Below, piece by piece: positions 8,901 through 17,874 of a DNA stretch of 64,000 nt. The notes beneath the pieces are model-generated. The model made no database searches and had not been told where the DNA came from. It saw nothing but the letters and a program-made list of their open reading frames with translations. The stretch's first letter is position 1. Every line of letters begins with the position of its first letter. The stretch covers positions 269,781 to 333,780 of the forward strand of contig UEGR01000013.1 of the NCBI GenBank assembly GCA_900465685.1. The letters are read 5' to 3'. The stretch comes from Hyphomicrobiales bacterium (lineage in GTDB: Bacteria > Pseudomonadota > Alphaproteobacteria > Rhizobiales > Rhizobiaceae). The position numbers were made by a program, and so were the translations under genes.

Positions 8901-10736
8901 ATGTTTGAAGAGCATAGCAACGATATGGGTCCGGTTCTGTCAGTTGAAAACCTGACAACTTCGTTCAAAACAGCGGACGGTTGGCGATCCGTAATCCGCA
9001 ACATTAATTTCCATGTAAACGCTGGCGAGACAGTTGCAATCGTGGGGGAAAGTGGGTCGGGCAAAAGCGTCACCGCACTTTCCACCATGCGGCTGCTGCC
9101 GCCTGCAAAATCGAAGTCGGAAGGCCGGATTTTGCTCGATGGGCGCGATCTCCTGCAAGTATCGGAAGCCGAAATGCGCTCAGTGCGCGGTGGCTACATC
9201 GGAATGATTTTTCAGGAGCCGATGACCTCGCTCAATCCGGTTTTCACGATTGGCAATCAATTGGCTGAAGCCTTGGTGCTTCATCAAAAACTGAGCTGGA
9301 AGCAGGCTGAAGACGAAGCCGTTCGTCTCATGGAGCGCGTCCGCATTCCTGCGGCACGCTCCCGCCTGAAAGAATATCCGCATAAGTTCTCCGGCGGCAT
9401 GCGCCAGCGTGTGATGATTGCAATGGCGCTCGCCTGTCGCCCTAGGCTTTTGATTGCCGACGAACCAACGACTGCTCTGGATGTAACAATTCAAGCCGAA
9501 ATCCTGCACCTCATTCGCGAGTTGCAGCAGGAAGAGAACATGGCCGTTCTCTTCATCACGCATGATATGGGCGTCGTCGCGGAGGTTGCGGATCGTACTG
9601 TGGTCATGTTCCGTGGCGACATGGTCGAAACGGGCCGCACGGAACAACTCTTCGCTGCACCAAAAGAAATTTATACCAAATCGCTGCTCGCTTCCATTCC
9701 GCGTCTGGGGACCATGGGTGCTGCGACAGCGCCAAAGCGGTTTCCATCCGTTGATCCGAAGACCGGAAAAGCCACGGACGGTGTGCAGACAAAACCCGTG
9801 TCCGAAGACCGAAAGCCGCTTCTTCAGGCGTCTAATATTGTCGTGCGGTTTGATCTTCCCAACGGTCGCATTCACGCCGTTGAAGATGTTTCGTTCGATC
9901 TTCGTCCCGGCGAAACGCTCGCATTGGTCGGGGAATCCGGTTGCGGAAAATCGACGACCGGACGAACGGTCATGCGTCTGCTCCAGCCGACATCGGGAAA
10001 TATAGTCATTGATGGCCAGGACGTGACCAAACTGGGCGCATCGCAGTTGCGTGAAATGCGGCGTAGCGCGCAGATGATTTTTCAGGATCCGTTTGCTTCG
10101 CTTAATCCCCGTATTCGCATAGGTGCGGCGATTGCTGAGCCTATTCTGGCCCACAAGATGATGGGGAAGCGCGAAGCGAAACAGCGGGTCGCGGAACTGC
10201 TGGAGCAGGTTGGGCTTTCGGCTTCCGTAGCGGAACGTTTTCCGCATGAGTTCTCAGGCGGCCAAAGGCAGAGAATTTCCATCGCGCGTGCTTTGGCACT
10301 GAAGCCAAAGTTGATCGTCGCGGACGAGGCGGTGTCGGCGCTCGATGTTTCGGTGAAAGCGCAAGTGGCTAATCTTCTGCTCGATTTGCAAGAGGAAAAC
10401 GATCTTGCCTATCTCTTCATCAGTCATGACATGGCTGTTGTGGAGCGGATCAGTCATCGGGTTGCTGTCATGTATCTCGGCGAGATCGTTGAGATCGGTC
10501 CTCGAGAGGCAATCTTCGGCAATCCTCAGCACCCTTACACACGCCGCCTCATAGCAGCCGTGCCGATTCCTGATCCGTCGTCGCGCGGGCTGGTGCGTCC
10601 GGAGCTTGGCGAGGAAATCAAGAGCCCGTTGCGACCGCTCGATTATGTGCCGCCCAAACGCAACTATATTGAAGTTTCGCCAGGGCATCTGGTGCAGGAT
10701 TTCTCCGAATGGGGCGAGCGCCTGACCGCTGCGTGA
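8901..10736 (+). CDS. Fused dual-domain peptide ABC transporter ATPase (DppD-DppF type)
   Basis: A 611-residue protein with two complete nucleotide-binding domains. The N-terminal domain has Walker A GESGSGKS (~52-59), signature FSGGMRQRV and Walker B LLIADEPTTALD. The C-terminal domain (from ~310) has GESGCGKS, FSGGQRQRIS and LIVADEAVSALD. Each is followed by an oligopeptide-transporter C-terminal extension. The fusion replaces separate DppD and DppF subunits, as in GsiA. The ATG has AAGGAGAG 6 nt upstream. It energises the permease pair encoded just before it. Confidence 0.93.
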   Translation: MFEEHSNDMGPVLSVENLTTSFKTADGWRSVIRNINFHVNAGETVAIVGESGSGKSVTALSTMRLLPPAKSKSEGRILLDGRDLLQVSEAEMRSVRGGYIGMIFQEPMTSLNPVFTIGNQLAEALVLHQKLSWKQAEDEAVRLMERVRIPAARSRLKEYPHKFSGGMRQRVMIAMALACRPRLLIADEPTTALDVTIQAEILHLIRELQQEENMAVLFITHDMGVVAEVADRTVVMFRGDMVETGRTEQLFAAPKEIYTKSLLASIPRLGTMGAATAPKRFPSVDPKTGKATDGVQTKPVSEDRKPLLQASNIVVRFDLPNGRIHAVEDVSFDLRPGETLALVGESGCGKSTTGRTVMRLLQPTSGNIVIDGQDVTKLGASQLREMRRSAQMIFQDPFASLNPRIRIGAAIAEPILAHKMMGKREAKQRVAELLEQVGLSASVAERFPHEFSGGQRQRISIARALALKPKLIVADEAVSALDVSVKAQVANLLLDLQEENDLAYLFISHDMAVVERISHRVAVMYLGEIVEIGPREAIFGNPQHPYTRRLIAAVPIPDPSSRGLVRPELGEEIKSPLRPLDYVPPKRNYIEVSPGHLVQDFSEWGERLTAA

Positions 10737-10773
10737 GTGATGCAACAATACCAATTGAATAAGGAGCCTAGAC

Positions 10774-11169
10774 ATGAGCAACGAAAAGCTGATCCGTTAC
10801 GAAACCGCTGACAATCAGGCCGGCGGACAGCGCCGTCCCTTTGCAAAAGCGGTTCGTGCGGGCGATTTCGTTTATGTCTCCGGACAAGTTCCGACACTTA
10901 ACGGCGAAGTGGTGGTGGGCAATATCGTTGCCCAGACTGAACAGGTCATCACCAACATCAAGGACGTGCTGGCCCTTGCTGAATGCACATTGGCTGATGT
11001 GGTCAAAGTGAACGTCTGGCTTGATGATGCACGCGATTTTTCGAGCTTTAATGCTGTGTTTCAAAAGCACTTTATCGATTATCCGCCAGCGCGTTCCACG
11101 GTGCAGTCGCCATTGATGATCGACGCCAAGGTGGAGATGGACGTGATCGCCTATAAGCCGCTGGCATAA
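10774..11169 (+). CDS. RidA (YjgF/YER057c/UK114) family protein
   Basis: A 131-residue protein, the usual RidA length, with an excellent AAGGAG upstream. Family features include FVYVSGQVP, the NIKDVLALAECTLADVVKVNVWLDD segment and PPARSTVQS, which supplies the conserved Arg that binds carboxylates in deaminase members. RidA proteins hydrolyse enamines/imines formed by PLP enzymes. Its place at the end of an operon next to a PLP 3-hydroxy-amino-acid enzyme fits hydrolysis of reactive enamine products. A terminator hairpin follows. Confidence 0.9.
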   Translation: MSNEKLIRYETADNQAGGQRRPFAKAVRAGDFVYVSGQVPTLNGEVVVGNIVAQTEQVITNIKDVLALAECTLADVVKVNVWLDDARDFSSFNAVFQKHFIDYPPARSTVQSPLMIDAKVEMDVIAYKPLA

Positions 11170-11183
11170 AGCACGCACGACAT

Positions 11184-11213
11184 TCGGCAAGCCGACCCAG
11201 CTTGGCTTGCCGA
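11184..11213. terminator. Bidirectional terminator between ridA-like and MFS genes
   Basis: A perfect 10-bp stem (TCGGCAAGCC / GGCTTGCCGA) with a 10-nt loop lies in the 51-bp convergent gap. Confidence 0.7.
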
Positions 11214-11220
11214 TATTTAC

Positions 11221-12546
11221 TTAGTTCTGGTCGAGCACGCGTGACAGGCTGAGTGCAGCCAGTGTGCAGATTGCACCGGATATCAGATATCCGCCGATGA
11301 AGATAATACCGAGGCTGGTTGCAAGGCCAAGAGCGACGAGCGGGGCAAATGCGGCTCCGACGAGCCAGGCAAGATCCGATGTCAGTGCCGCACCGGTATA
11401 GCGATAATACTGCGTGAAACGGGAAGACACCGCGCCCGAAGACTGGCCAAATGTCAGTCCCAATACTCCAAAGCCGATCAGAATATAAGCATCTTGTCCG
11501 GCACTGCCTGCGTCAAGCAGGAAGGGGGCGGAAAAGCTGAATATGGCGATGATAATGGCGCCAACCATCAATTCGCTACGTCGTCCAATGCGGTCTGCGA
11601 CAAAGCCCGACAGGATAATACCGACCACGCCGATCGCGGCGCCAGCTACTTGCACCCAGAGGAAGCGTTCGGCAGGTTGCGTGCCTGAAAGTACAACCCA
11701 GCTGAGCGGAAAGATCGTGACGAGATGGAACATGGCAAAGCTCGCCAGCGGCACAAATGCGCCGAGCAGGACATCAGTGCTATGTTTGCTCAGCATTTCA
11801 AATACCGGCCGTGGTTGCAATTCCTGCGCTTCCATAGCCGCGCCAAATTCGCTGCTTGCAACGATGCGAAGACGGGCAAATAGTGCAACGACATTGATTG
11901 CAAAGGCGACAAAAAATGGATAGCGCCAGCCCCAGGCGAGGAAGTCCGCTTCGCTGAGATTGTGCACGAAATAGGCAAACAGAACGCTGGCGAGCGCAAA
12001 ACCGATAGGCGCTCCCAATTGCGGTATCATTGCATACCAGCCTCTTTTACTCTGGGGTGCGCTCAAACTGAGCAGTGAAGCCAAGCCATCCCAAGCACCG
12101 CCGAGCGCGAAGCCCTGTCCAAGTCTGAACAGCGCGAGCAGAAACACGGCCCAGTATCCGATCGTCTCGAAGCCGGGCAAGAATGCGATGGATGCCGTTG
12201 ACCCGCCGAGAATGACGAGGGCAAGCGTCAGTTTCGTACCTCGCCCGTACTCGCGATCAATCCACATGAAGATGAAAGAACCCACGGGACGCGCAATGAA
12301 TGCGAGCGAGAAAACCGCAAACGACATCAAGGTCGCTGTTACCGGATCGGGGGCGAATGGAAAAATCAGCTTGGGGAAAACCAGAATGGACCCGAGCCCA
12401 TAGACGAAAAAATCGAAGAACTCGGATGTACGACCGATGACAACACCGATGGCGACGTTGCCCGGAGACAGGGGCTTTCCGTCACTGTGGATGCGTCGCG
12501 CGTCTTGTTCAAGACCTGTTGATGTCGGCGTGGCGGACGAACTCAT
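11221..12546 (-). CDS. MFS transporter, metabolite:H+ symporter-like
   Basis: A 441-residue protein with about 12 predicted transmembrane helices. The N-terminal TSEFFDFFVYGLGSILVFPKLIFP resembles the MHS branch (EWYDF-like TM1), and WRYPFFVA occurs between the halves. A cytoplasmic loop motif, GFVADRIGRRSELM, lies in the second half. The ATG at 12546 is preceded by GGAG; 15 further upstream codons are not needed. It is transcribed alone and divergently from cyoA. The substrate is probably an organic acid or similar small metabolite, but this cannot be read from sequence. Confidence 0.87.
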   Translation of the reverse strand: MSSSATPTSTGLEQDARRIHSDGKPLSPGNVAIGVVIGRTSEFFDFFVYGLGSILVFPKLIFPFAPDPVTATLMSFAVFSLAFIARPVGSFIFMWIDREYGRGTKLTLALVILGGSTASIAFLPGFETIGYWAVFLLALFRLGQGFALGGAWDGLASLLSLSAPQSKRGWYAMIPQLGAPIGFALASVLFAYFVHNLSEADFLAWGWRYPFFVAFAINVVALFARLRIVASSEFGAAMEAQELQPRPVFEMLSKHSTDVLLGAFVPLASFAMFHLVTIFPLSWVVLSGTQPAERFLWVQVAGAAIGVVGIILSGFVADRIGRRSELMVGAIIIAIFSFSAPFLLDAGSAGQDAYILIGFGVLGLTFGQSSGAVSSRFTQYYRYTGAALTSDLAWLVGAAFAPLVALGLATSLGIIFIGGYLISGAICTLAALSLSRVLDQN

Positions 12547-12663
12547 GAAACTCTCCGAGGGAAACGTAACATGTGCTTTATGATGTCGCACCAGCGCACG
12601 ATATCAAGGAACAGGGCAAAAAAAAAGCGGATATAGTTGCCTAAAAGCTGCTTTGCCGCGAAA

Positions 12664-12680
12664 TTTTCACAAACTGAAAA
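12664..12680. promoter_or_regulatory. Inverted repeat in the MFS-cyoA divergent region
   Basis: TTTTCA-CAAAC-TGAAAA, a perfect 6-bp dyad with a 5-bp spacer, lies 68 bp before cyoA and 117 bp before the MFS start. It is a candidate operator; the binding protein is unknown. Confidence 0.35.
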
Positions 12681-12748
12681 ATGGGTCTTCCCGAAACGCG
12701 ATTGTGCCTTATCATGATTAAAGGAACAGAATGTAGGTCGGGTTTAAC

Positions 12749-13819
12749 ATGGACTCATTCTTTAGTTTCATACGAAATACGATCCTAGCCTCGCTTCTTC
12801 TGGGGCTGGCCGGGTGTAATATGGTCGTCATGTCCCCGTCAGGGGATATAGCTGCCCAGCAGCGGGACCTCATCGTCATATCGACGATCCTGATGCTGAT
12901 TATTATTGTGCCGGTTATTTTCCTCACACTTTTCTTTGCCTGGCGGTACAGGCAGTCTAACAGCGCGGCCAAATATGATCCCGAATGGCATCATTCGACG
13001 GCATTGGAAGTGGTTATCTGGACAGCGCCGCTGCTTATCATCATAGCACTGGGTGCGATCACCTGGGTCAATACGCATAAGCTTGATCCTTATAGGCCCT
13101 TGGATAGAATTGATGGTGCTCGACCGGTCGAGGCTGGAACAAAGCCTCTAACCGTTGAGGTTGTGGCGCTCGACTGGAAGTGGCTGTTCTTCTATCCGGA
13201 CTACGGTATCGCCACGGTGAACGAGATGGCGGCACCCGTTGACAGGCCGATTGATTTCAAGATCACCGCTTCGTCTGTCATGAATTCCTTTTATATTCCG
13301 GCACTTGCGGGCATGATCTATGCGATGCCCGGAATGCAGACGCGACTTCATGCCGTCATCAACACGGCCGGTGAATATGAAGGCTTCTCATCCAATTACA
13401 GCGGTGAAGGCTTTTCCCATATGCGCTTCCAGTTTCACGGGGTTGATGATTCCGGCTTCGACAACTGGATCAATCAGGTGAAGCAGAACGGTACCGCGCT
13501 GAACAGGGATACATATCTCAAGCTTGAAAAGCCAAGTATCAAGGAACCGGTTCGGTATTTCGGAGCAGTCGAAGACGGGCTTTTTCAAGCCATACTGAAT
13601 ATGTGTGTACGTCCGGGCCAGATGTGCATGAGCGATATGATGCATATTGATCGGATGGGTGGCGCAGGCGTTGACAGCCGTGAAAATAAGGCCAAGCTTC
13701 AACACGACAATCGCTATAGCAGTGATGCGGCTCAACCCGCAGCAACGGATGTTCAAACCACTCCGAGCACCAATCAGGAGCAGGGTCATGACATGCATAA
13801 TATGCACAACATGCCTTGA
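12749..13819 (+). CDS. cyoA: Cytochrome bo3-type quinol oxidase subunit II
   Basis: A 356-residue subunit II. The N-terminal lipoprotein signal has a lipobox LAGC with the modified cysteine at residue 23. Two transmembrane helices follow (~40-62 and ~85-107), then a periplasmic cupredoxin-like domain with WKWLFFYPDYGIATVNE. The CuA-binding cysteine/histidine cluster of cytochrome c oxidases is absent, as expected for a quinol oxidase. The tail is Met/His-rich (HDMHNMHNMP). It heads the cyoABCD operon, which passes electrons from ubiquinol to O2 with proton pumping. Confidence 0.95.
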   Translation: MDSFFSFIRNTILASLLLGLAGCNMVVMSPSGDIAAQQRDLIVISTILMLIIIVPVIFLTLFFAWRYRQSNSAAKYDPEWHHSTALEVVIWTAPLLIIIALGAITWVNTHKLDPYRPLDRIDGARPVEAGTKPLTVEVVALDWKWLFFYPDYGIATVNEMAAPVDRPIDFKITASSVMNSFYIPALAGMIYAMPGMQTRLHAVINTAGEYEGFSSNYSGEGFSHMRFQFHGVDDSGFDNWINQVKQNGTALNRDTYLKLEKPSIKEPVRYFGAVEDGLFQAILNMCVRPGQMCMSDMMHIDRMGGAGVDSRENKAKLQHDNRYSSDAAQPAATDVQTTPSTNQEQGHDMHNMHNMP

Positions 13820-13944
13820 AGCTGATTCAGGTCGATGGCGTGAGACAGGTTAGGACGACTTAAAGTTAGAGTTCAGACGAGTACATAGGTCCAAACAATG
13901 AAAACGCGGTGATCGCGTGAATATAACTTCGGGAATGTTCTATC

Positions 13945-15942
13945 ATGATTGGCGGTAACAGTCCTACGAGTATGATTTTCGGGCGTCTCACTCTTGAGGC
14001 GATACCCTATCACGAACCGATCCTCCTGCTGACCTTCATAGTGGTCGCAATCGGAGGGATCGCCGTCGTTGGGCTGATCACCTATTTCAAGCTTTGGGGC
14101 TATCTTTGGAACGAGTGGTTCACCAGTGTCGATCATAAGAAGATCGGCATCATGTACGTCGTTCTCGCGCTGATCATGCTCCTTCGAGGCTTTGCGGACG
14201 CAATCATGATGCGTATTCAGCAGGCGATGGCCTTCAACGGATATGAAGGCTATCTGCCTCCTCACCACTATGATCAGATATTCACCGCCCATGGCGTGAT
14301 CATGATTTTCTTCATGGCAATGCCGTTTGTAACTGGTCTGATGAACTATGTGGTGCCGCTTCAGATCGGTGCGCGCGACGTGTCGTTTCCGTTTCTCAAC
14401 AATTTCTCGTTCTGGATGACAACGGGCGGTGCCATCATCATTATGATGTCACTATTTGTGGGAGAATTTGCTCGTACTGGCTGGCTGGCTTATCCACCGC
14501 TGTCCGGTATTGATTACAGTCCTGATGTCGGGGTTGATTATTATATATGGGGCTTGCAGGTGGCAGGTGTGGGCACGACTCTGTCAGGCATCAATCTGAT
14601 CGCGACTATCGTCAAGATGCGCGCACCGGGCATGTCTTTCATGAAGATGCCTGTGTTCACCTGGACGTCTTTGTGCACCAATGTGCTCATTGTCGCGACA
14701 TTCCCGATTTTGACAGCAACACTCGCTCTGCTATCACTCGATCGTTACGTGGGGACGAATTTCTTCACCAATGATCTCGGTGGCAATCCGATGATGTATA
14801 TCAACCTCATCTGGATTTGGGGACACCCGGAAGTTTACATCCTTGTTCTGCCAGCTTTTGGTATTTTTTCCGAAGTGGTGGCGACATTCTGTGGCAAGCG
14901 CCTGTTCGGCTACGCTTCGATGGTCTATGCGACCTGCGTCATCATGATCCTGTCCTATATCGTCTGGCTCCATCACTTCTTCACCATGGGGTCTGGCGCA
15001 TCAGTCAATGCGTTCTTCGGCATCACGACGATGATCATCTCCATCCCAACGGGTGCGAAGATGTTCAATTGGCTCTTTACGATGTATCGCGGACGGATAC
15101 GCTATGAAGTGCCTATGCTATGGACCATCGGCTTCATGGTGACATTTGTGATCGGCGGTATGACTGGTGTGATGCTCGCCATTCCTCCAGCGGATTTTGT
15201 GCTGCACAATTCGCTCTTTCTCATCGCGCATTTTCATAATGTGATTATCGGCGGCGTCGTCTTTGGTCTCATGGCGGGATTGGTCTACTGGTGGCCGAAA
15301 GCATTTGGCTACAAGCTCGATCCGTTCTGGGGCAAGATGAGCTTCTGGTTCTGGCAGATCGGATTCTTCTTTGCCTTCATGCCGCTTTATGTTCTGGGCC
15401 TCAAAGGCGTCACGCGCCGCGTCAGTCAGTTTGAAGATTCTTCGCTTCAGATATGGTTTGTCATTGCGGCCTTCGGCGCGTTTCTCATAGCGCTCGGTAT
15501 TGCATCATTTGTTATCCAACTTGTGGTCAGCTTCCTGAAGCGGGAGCAATTGCGCGACCTGACCGGCGATCCATGGGGTGGTCGAACACTTGAGTGGTCA
15601 ACCTCTTCGCCGCCGCCGGAATATAACTTCGCTTTCACGCCAGTCGTCCATGACCATGACAGCTGGTATGACATGAAAAACCGTGGTTATGAGCGCCCGC
15701 TTACTGGTTATCGTCCCATCCATATGCCGCGTAACACGGGTGCAGGCGTCATACTTGCAGGGTTCAGCGTCGTTCTCGCCTTCGCTCTCATCTGGCACAT
15801 CTGGTGGCTGGCAATTGTATCCTTCGTCGCTTTGCTGATCACCGCAATCGGCCATACATTCAACTATAAACGTGACTTCTATATCCCTGCCGAAACCGTG
15901 GCGGCGACTGAAGATGCGCGTTCGAAACTTCTCGCTGGATAG
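13945..15942 (+). CDS. cyoB: Cytochrome bo3-type quinol oxidase subunit I
   Basis: A 665-residue heme-copper oxidase subunit I with the usual ~15 transmembrane helices. Heme b and binuclear-centre ligands are visible: H116 in FTAHGVIM, the cross-linked His-Tyr region GHPEVY, the CuB pair in WLHHFF, and HFHN holding the two heme ligands. Length and termini match CyoB. The 125-bp gap after cyoA is longer than the other gaps in this operon. It catalyses O2 reduction to water and pumps protons. Confidence 0.97.
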   Translation: MIGGNSPTSMIFGRLTLEAIPYHEPILLLTFIVVAIGGIAVVGLITYFKLWGYLWNEWFTSVDHKKIGIMYVVLALIMLLRGFADAIMMRIQQAMAFNGYEGYLPPHHYDQIFTAHGVIMIFFMAMPFVTGLMNYVVPLQIGARDVSFPFLNNFSFWMTTGGAIIIMMSLFVGEFARTGWLAYPPLSGIDYSPDVGVDYYIWGLQVAGVGTTLSGINLIATIVKMRAPGMSFMKMPVFTWTSLCTNVLIVATFPILTATLALLSLDRYVGTNFFTNDLGGNPMMYINLIWIWGHPEVYILVLPAFGIFSEVVATFCGKRLFGYASMVYATCVIMILSYIVWLHHFFTMGSGASVNAFFGITTMIISIPTGAKMFNWLFTMYRGRIRYEVPMLWTIGFMVTFVIGGMTGVMLAIPPADFVLHNSLFLIAHFHNVIIGGVVFGLMAGLVYWWPKAFGYKLDPFWGKMSFWFWQIGFFFAFMPLYVLGLKGVTRRVSQFEDSSLQIWFVIAAFGAFLIALGIASFVIQLVVSFLKREQLRDLTGDPWGGRTLEWSTSSPPPEYNFAFTPVVHDHDSWYDMKNRGYERPLTGYRPIHMPRNTGAGVILAGFSVVLAFALIWHIWWLAIVSFVALLITAIGHTFNYKRDFYIPAETVAATEDARSKLLAG

Positions 15943-15950
15943 GTTGAATT

Positions 15951-16571
15951 ATGACAGAGACACATCTGGACCAAGCCGAGAAGCCGCAGTTCTATCTGAC
16001 GGAAGACCATCATCCGGAAAACAGCACCATGCTGGGCTTCTGGCTCTATCTGATGAGCGACTGCCTGATATTTGCTGTTCTTTTTGCTACCTATGGCGTA
16101 CTTGGTCGCAATTATGCGGCCGGACCTTCACCAGCCGACCTGTTTGATCTCAGCCTGGTCGCGATCAATACGGCGATGCTTTTGCTGTCGTCGATCACAT
16201 ATGGCTTTGCCATGCTGCAGATGCAGCGCGATGACAAGACGGCAACGCTTTTCTGGTTGGGCATTACCGGCATTTTCGGCGCATTGTTTCTTGCAATCGA
16301 AATTTATGAATTCAGCCATCTTATTCGCGAAGGGGCCGGGCCGGGCCGTTCAGCATTCCTATCCTCGTTCTTCACGCTTGTAGGCACTCACGGCCTGCAC
16401 GTCACCTTCGGTATCATCTGGCTGATCACGCTCATGTTGCAAGTCATGCGTCATGGTCTGATCGTCGAGAACCGCAGACGTCTGATGTGCCTTTCGATGT
16501 TTTGGCATTTTCTCGACGTTATATGGATCGGCGTGTTCTCCTTTGTATATTTGTTGGGAGTTCTGGGATGA
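15951..16571 (+). CDS. cyoC: Cytochrome bo3-type quinol oxidase subunit III
   Basis: A 206-residue subunit III with five predicted transmembrane helices. It shows the CyoC-type LGFWLYLMSDC near the N-terminus, an EIYEFSHL segment, and GTHGLHVTFGIIW, the conserved subunit III motif. It starts 8 nt after the cyoB stop and overlaps cyoD by 4 nt (ATGA). Confidence 0.95.
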   Translation: MTETHLDQAEKPQFYLTEDHHPENSTMLGFWLYLMSDCLIFAVLFATYGVLGRNYAAGPSPADLFDLSLVAINTAMLLLSSITYGFAMLQMQRDDKTATLFWLGITGIFGALFLAIEIYEFSHLIREGAGPGRSAFLSSFFTLVGTHGLHVTFGIIWLITLMLQVMRHGLIVENRRRLMCLSMFWHFLDVIWIGVFSFVYLLGVLG

Positions 16572-16969
16572 GCGTACAAGGCGAGCACCACGGAGCCCAA
16601 TCGGGCCATCACGACAATCATGGGTCGGGCGCGGACGAAGTCCATGCGACCTTTGGCGGATACATGACCGGCTTTGTGCTGTCGGTTATTCTCACCGCCA
16701 TCCCATTCTGGCTTGTTATGGGCGATGTTTTCGCCAGCAAGCAGCTGACCGCCATGCTAGTCATGGGGATAGGGGCGGTCCAGATTGTGGTTCACATGAT
16801 TTACTTCCTGCATATGAGCCCACGCTCTGAAGGCGGCTGGACGCTGATGGCACTGATCTTTACGCTCATCATCGTTGGTATCGCACTGGCTGGATCTCTT
16901 TGGGTTATGCACCATCTCAACGAGAACATGATGCCGATGAGTCCTGAGATGATGAAGAACATGCCGTAG
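16568..16969 (+). CDS. cyoD: Cytochrome bo3-type quinol oxidase subunit IV
   Basis: A 133-residue small subunit with a His-rich N-terminus followed by three transmembrane helices (TGFVLSVILTAIPFWLVM; MLVMGIGAVQIVVHMIYFLHM; LIFTLIIVGIALAGSLWVM). The start at 16568 overlaps the cyoC stop (ATGA). No heme O synthase (cyoE) follows; the next gene is convergent, so heme O must be made by an enzyme encoded elsewhere. Confidence 0.94.
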   Translation: MSVQGEHHGAQSGHHDNHGSGADEVHATFGGYMTGFVLSVILTAIPFWLVMGDVFASKQLTAMLVMGIGAVQIVVHMIYFLHMSPRSEGGWTLMALIFTLIIVGIALAGSLWVMHHLNENMMPMSPEMMKNMP

Positions 16970-16993
16970 CTGGGGTCCCGGCGTCCGCGCCTT

Positions 16994-17866
16994 TTATGAC
17001 CTGTGTGCTGAAAGCCGTAGTGACAGAATTTCGGCCACAGCGGCGTGAAGGGGACCTTGTGGTAGTTCCTGAGCAGAAACTGCGCCCATTGACGCCTGAA
17101 CGTCGGCAATCTTGTCAGCAAGAGCGCCTGTCAGACCCAAAGCATCAAGTGTCGCGGCGCTTTCTCTCATTTCGGCAGCTCGGCGTGCGCCATGACGTAG
17201 CGTCCGCTCAAACATATAGTTGACGTTCTGTGGCCATCCGAGGCCAGGGTAGCTCGCTGAAAGCGACGAAAGGACGTAGTCGAAGCAACCAGAAGCGGAT
17301 GCAGCCAGCATTGTTTCGACAGTTAGTGCTTCAAGGCCTTTGACGAAGAGCGAACGAACCATCTTGATGGCGGTCGCCGCGCCCGGTTCCAGCCCTACGA
17401 CTTCGAAAGTGAAGCCAAGAGCGTGCATGTCGCCAGTCACCTTATCAGCTGTTGCACCGGCGAGCAGCACGGGCGTTTGGTGGCCTCTTGGGTCAACGGG
17501 CGCCATAACCGCCATGTCGAGATAGGCGGCACCCCTTTTTTCCACTATGGCGGCGGTTTCCTTTTTCCGGTCAGGTGAGACGGAATTGATGTCGATAAAC
17601 AGCTGATCACTGGAAAGTGCATCCATAACCGCAGTGGCGGCATTGAAGCTTTGGTCGGCGGTAACAGCGCTGATAATCCAGTCGGCATCCGCGATCGCTT
17701 CGCCCGCGGTGGGCTTTAATGCGACGCCGCGCGCATTGGCCGCGGCAGCAATCGTGCTGTCCGCTTTCAGGTCGTAGGCGGCTATTATTTTGGCGGTGCC
17801 GAGCTTTTGCAAGCTGTCCGTAAATGAACGCGCGGCTTCGCCAAATCCAATAAATGCTATTTTCAT
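16994..17866 (-). CDS. NAD(P)-dependent dehydrogenase of the 6PGDH-like/DUF1932 family
   Basis: A 290-residue protein. The N-terminal Rossmann domain starts KIAFIGFGEAARS and continues with DINSVSPDRK and DMAVMAPVDPRG, as in beta-hydroxyacid dehydrogenases. The helical C-terminal domain (DUF1932 type) begins GAATAIKMVRS, which includes the lysine equivalent to the catalytic Lys of the superfamily. The ATG at 17866 has GAGAGG upstream; the TTG at 17878 is less likely. It is the last gene of a minus-strand run with a LysR gene and a Liv-type importer. A role in aromatic catabolism (a non-orthologous substitute for a semialdehyde dehydrogenase) is possible but only inferred. Confidence 0.87.
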   Translation of the reverse strand: MKIAFIGFGEAARSFTDSLQKLGTAKIIAAYDLKADSTIAAAANARGVALKPTAGEAIADADWIISAVTADQSFNAATAVMDALSSDQLFIDINSVSPDRKKETAAIVEKRGAAYLDMAVMAPVDPRGHQTPVLLAGATADKVTGDMHALGFTFEVVGLEPGAATAIKMVRSLFVKGLEALTVETMLAASASGCFDYVLSSLSASYPGLGWPQNVNYMFERTLRHGARRAAEMRESAATLDALGLTGALADKIADVQASMGAVSAQELPQGPLHAAVAEILSLRLSAHRS

Positions 17867-17874
17867 AGTTCCTC

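Noticed and set aside
4172..10247. Further long antisense frames (4172-5080 and 9180-10247)
   Set aside because: They mirror the mlrC-like and dual-ATPase genes and show no recognisable motif, ribosome site or operon logic.
13945..15942. Subunit I as a cytochrome c oxidase
   Set aside because: The adjacent subunit II lacks the CuA site and is a CyoA-type lipoprotein, and the ABCD order is that of bo3 quinol oxidase.
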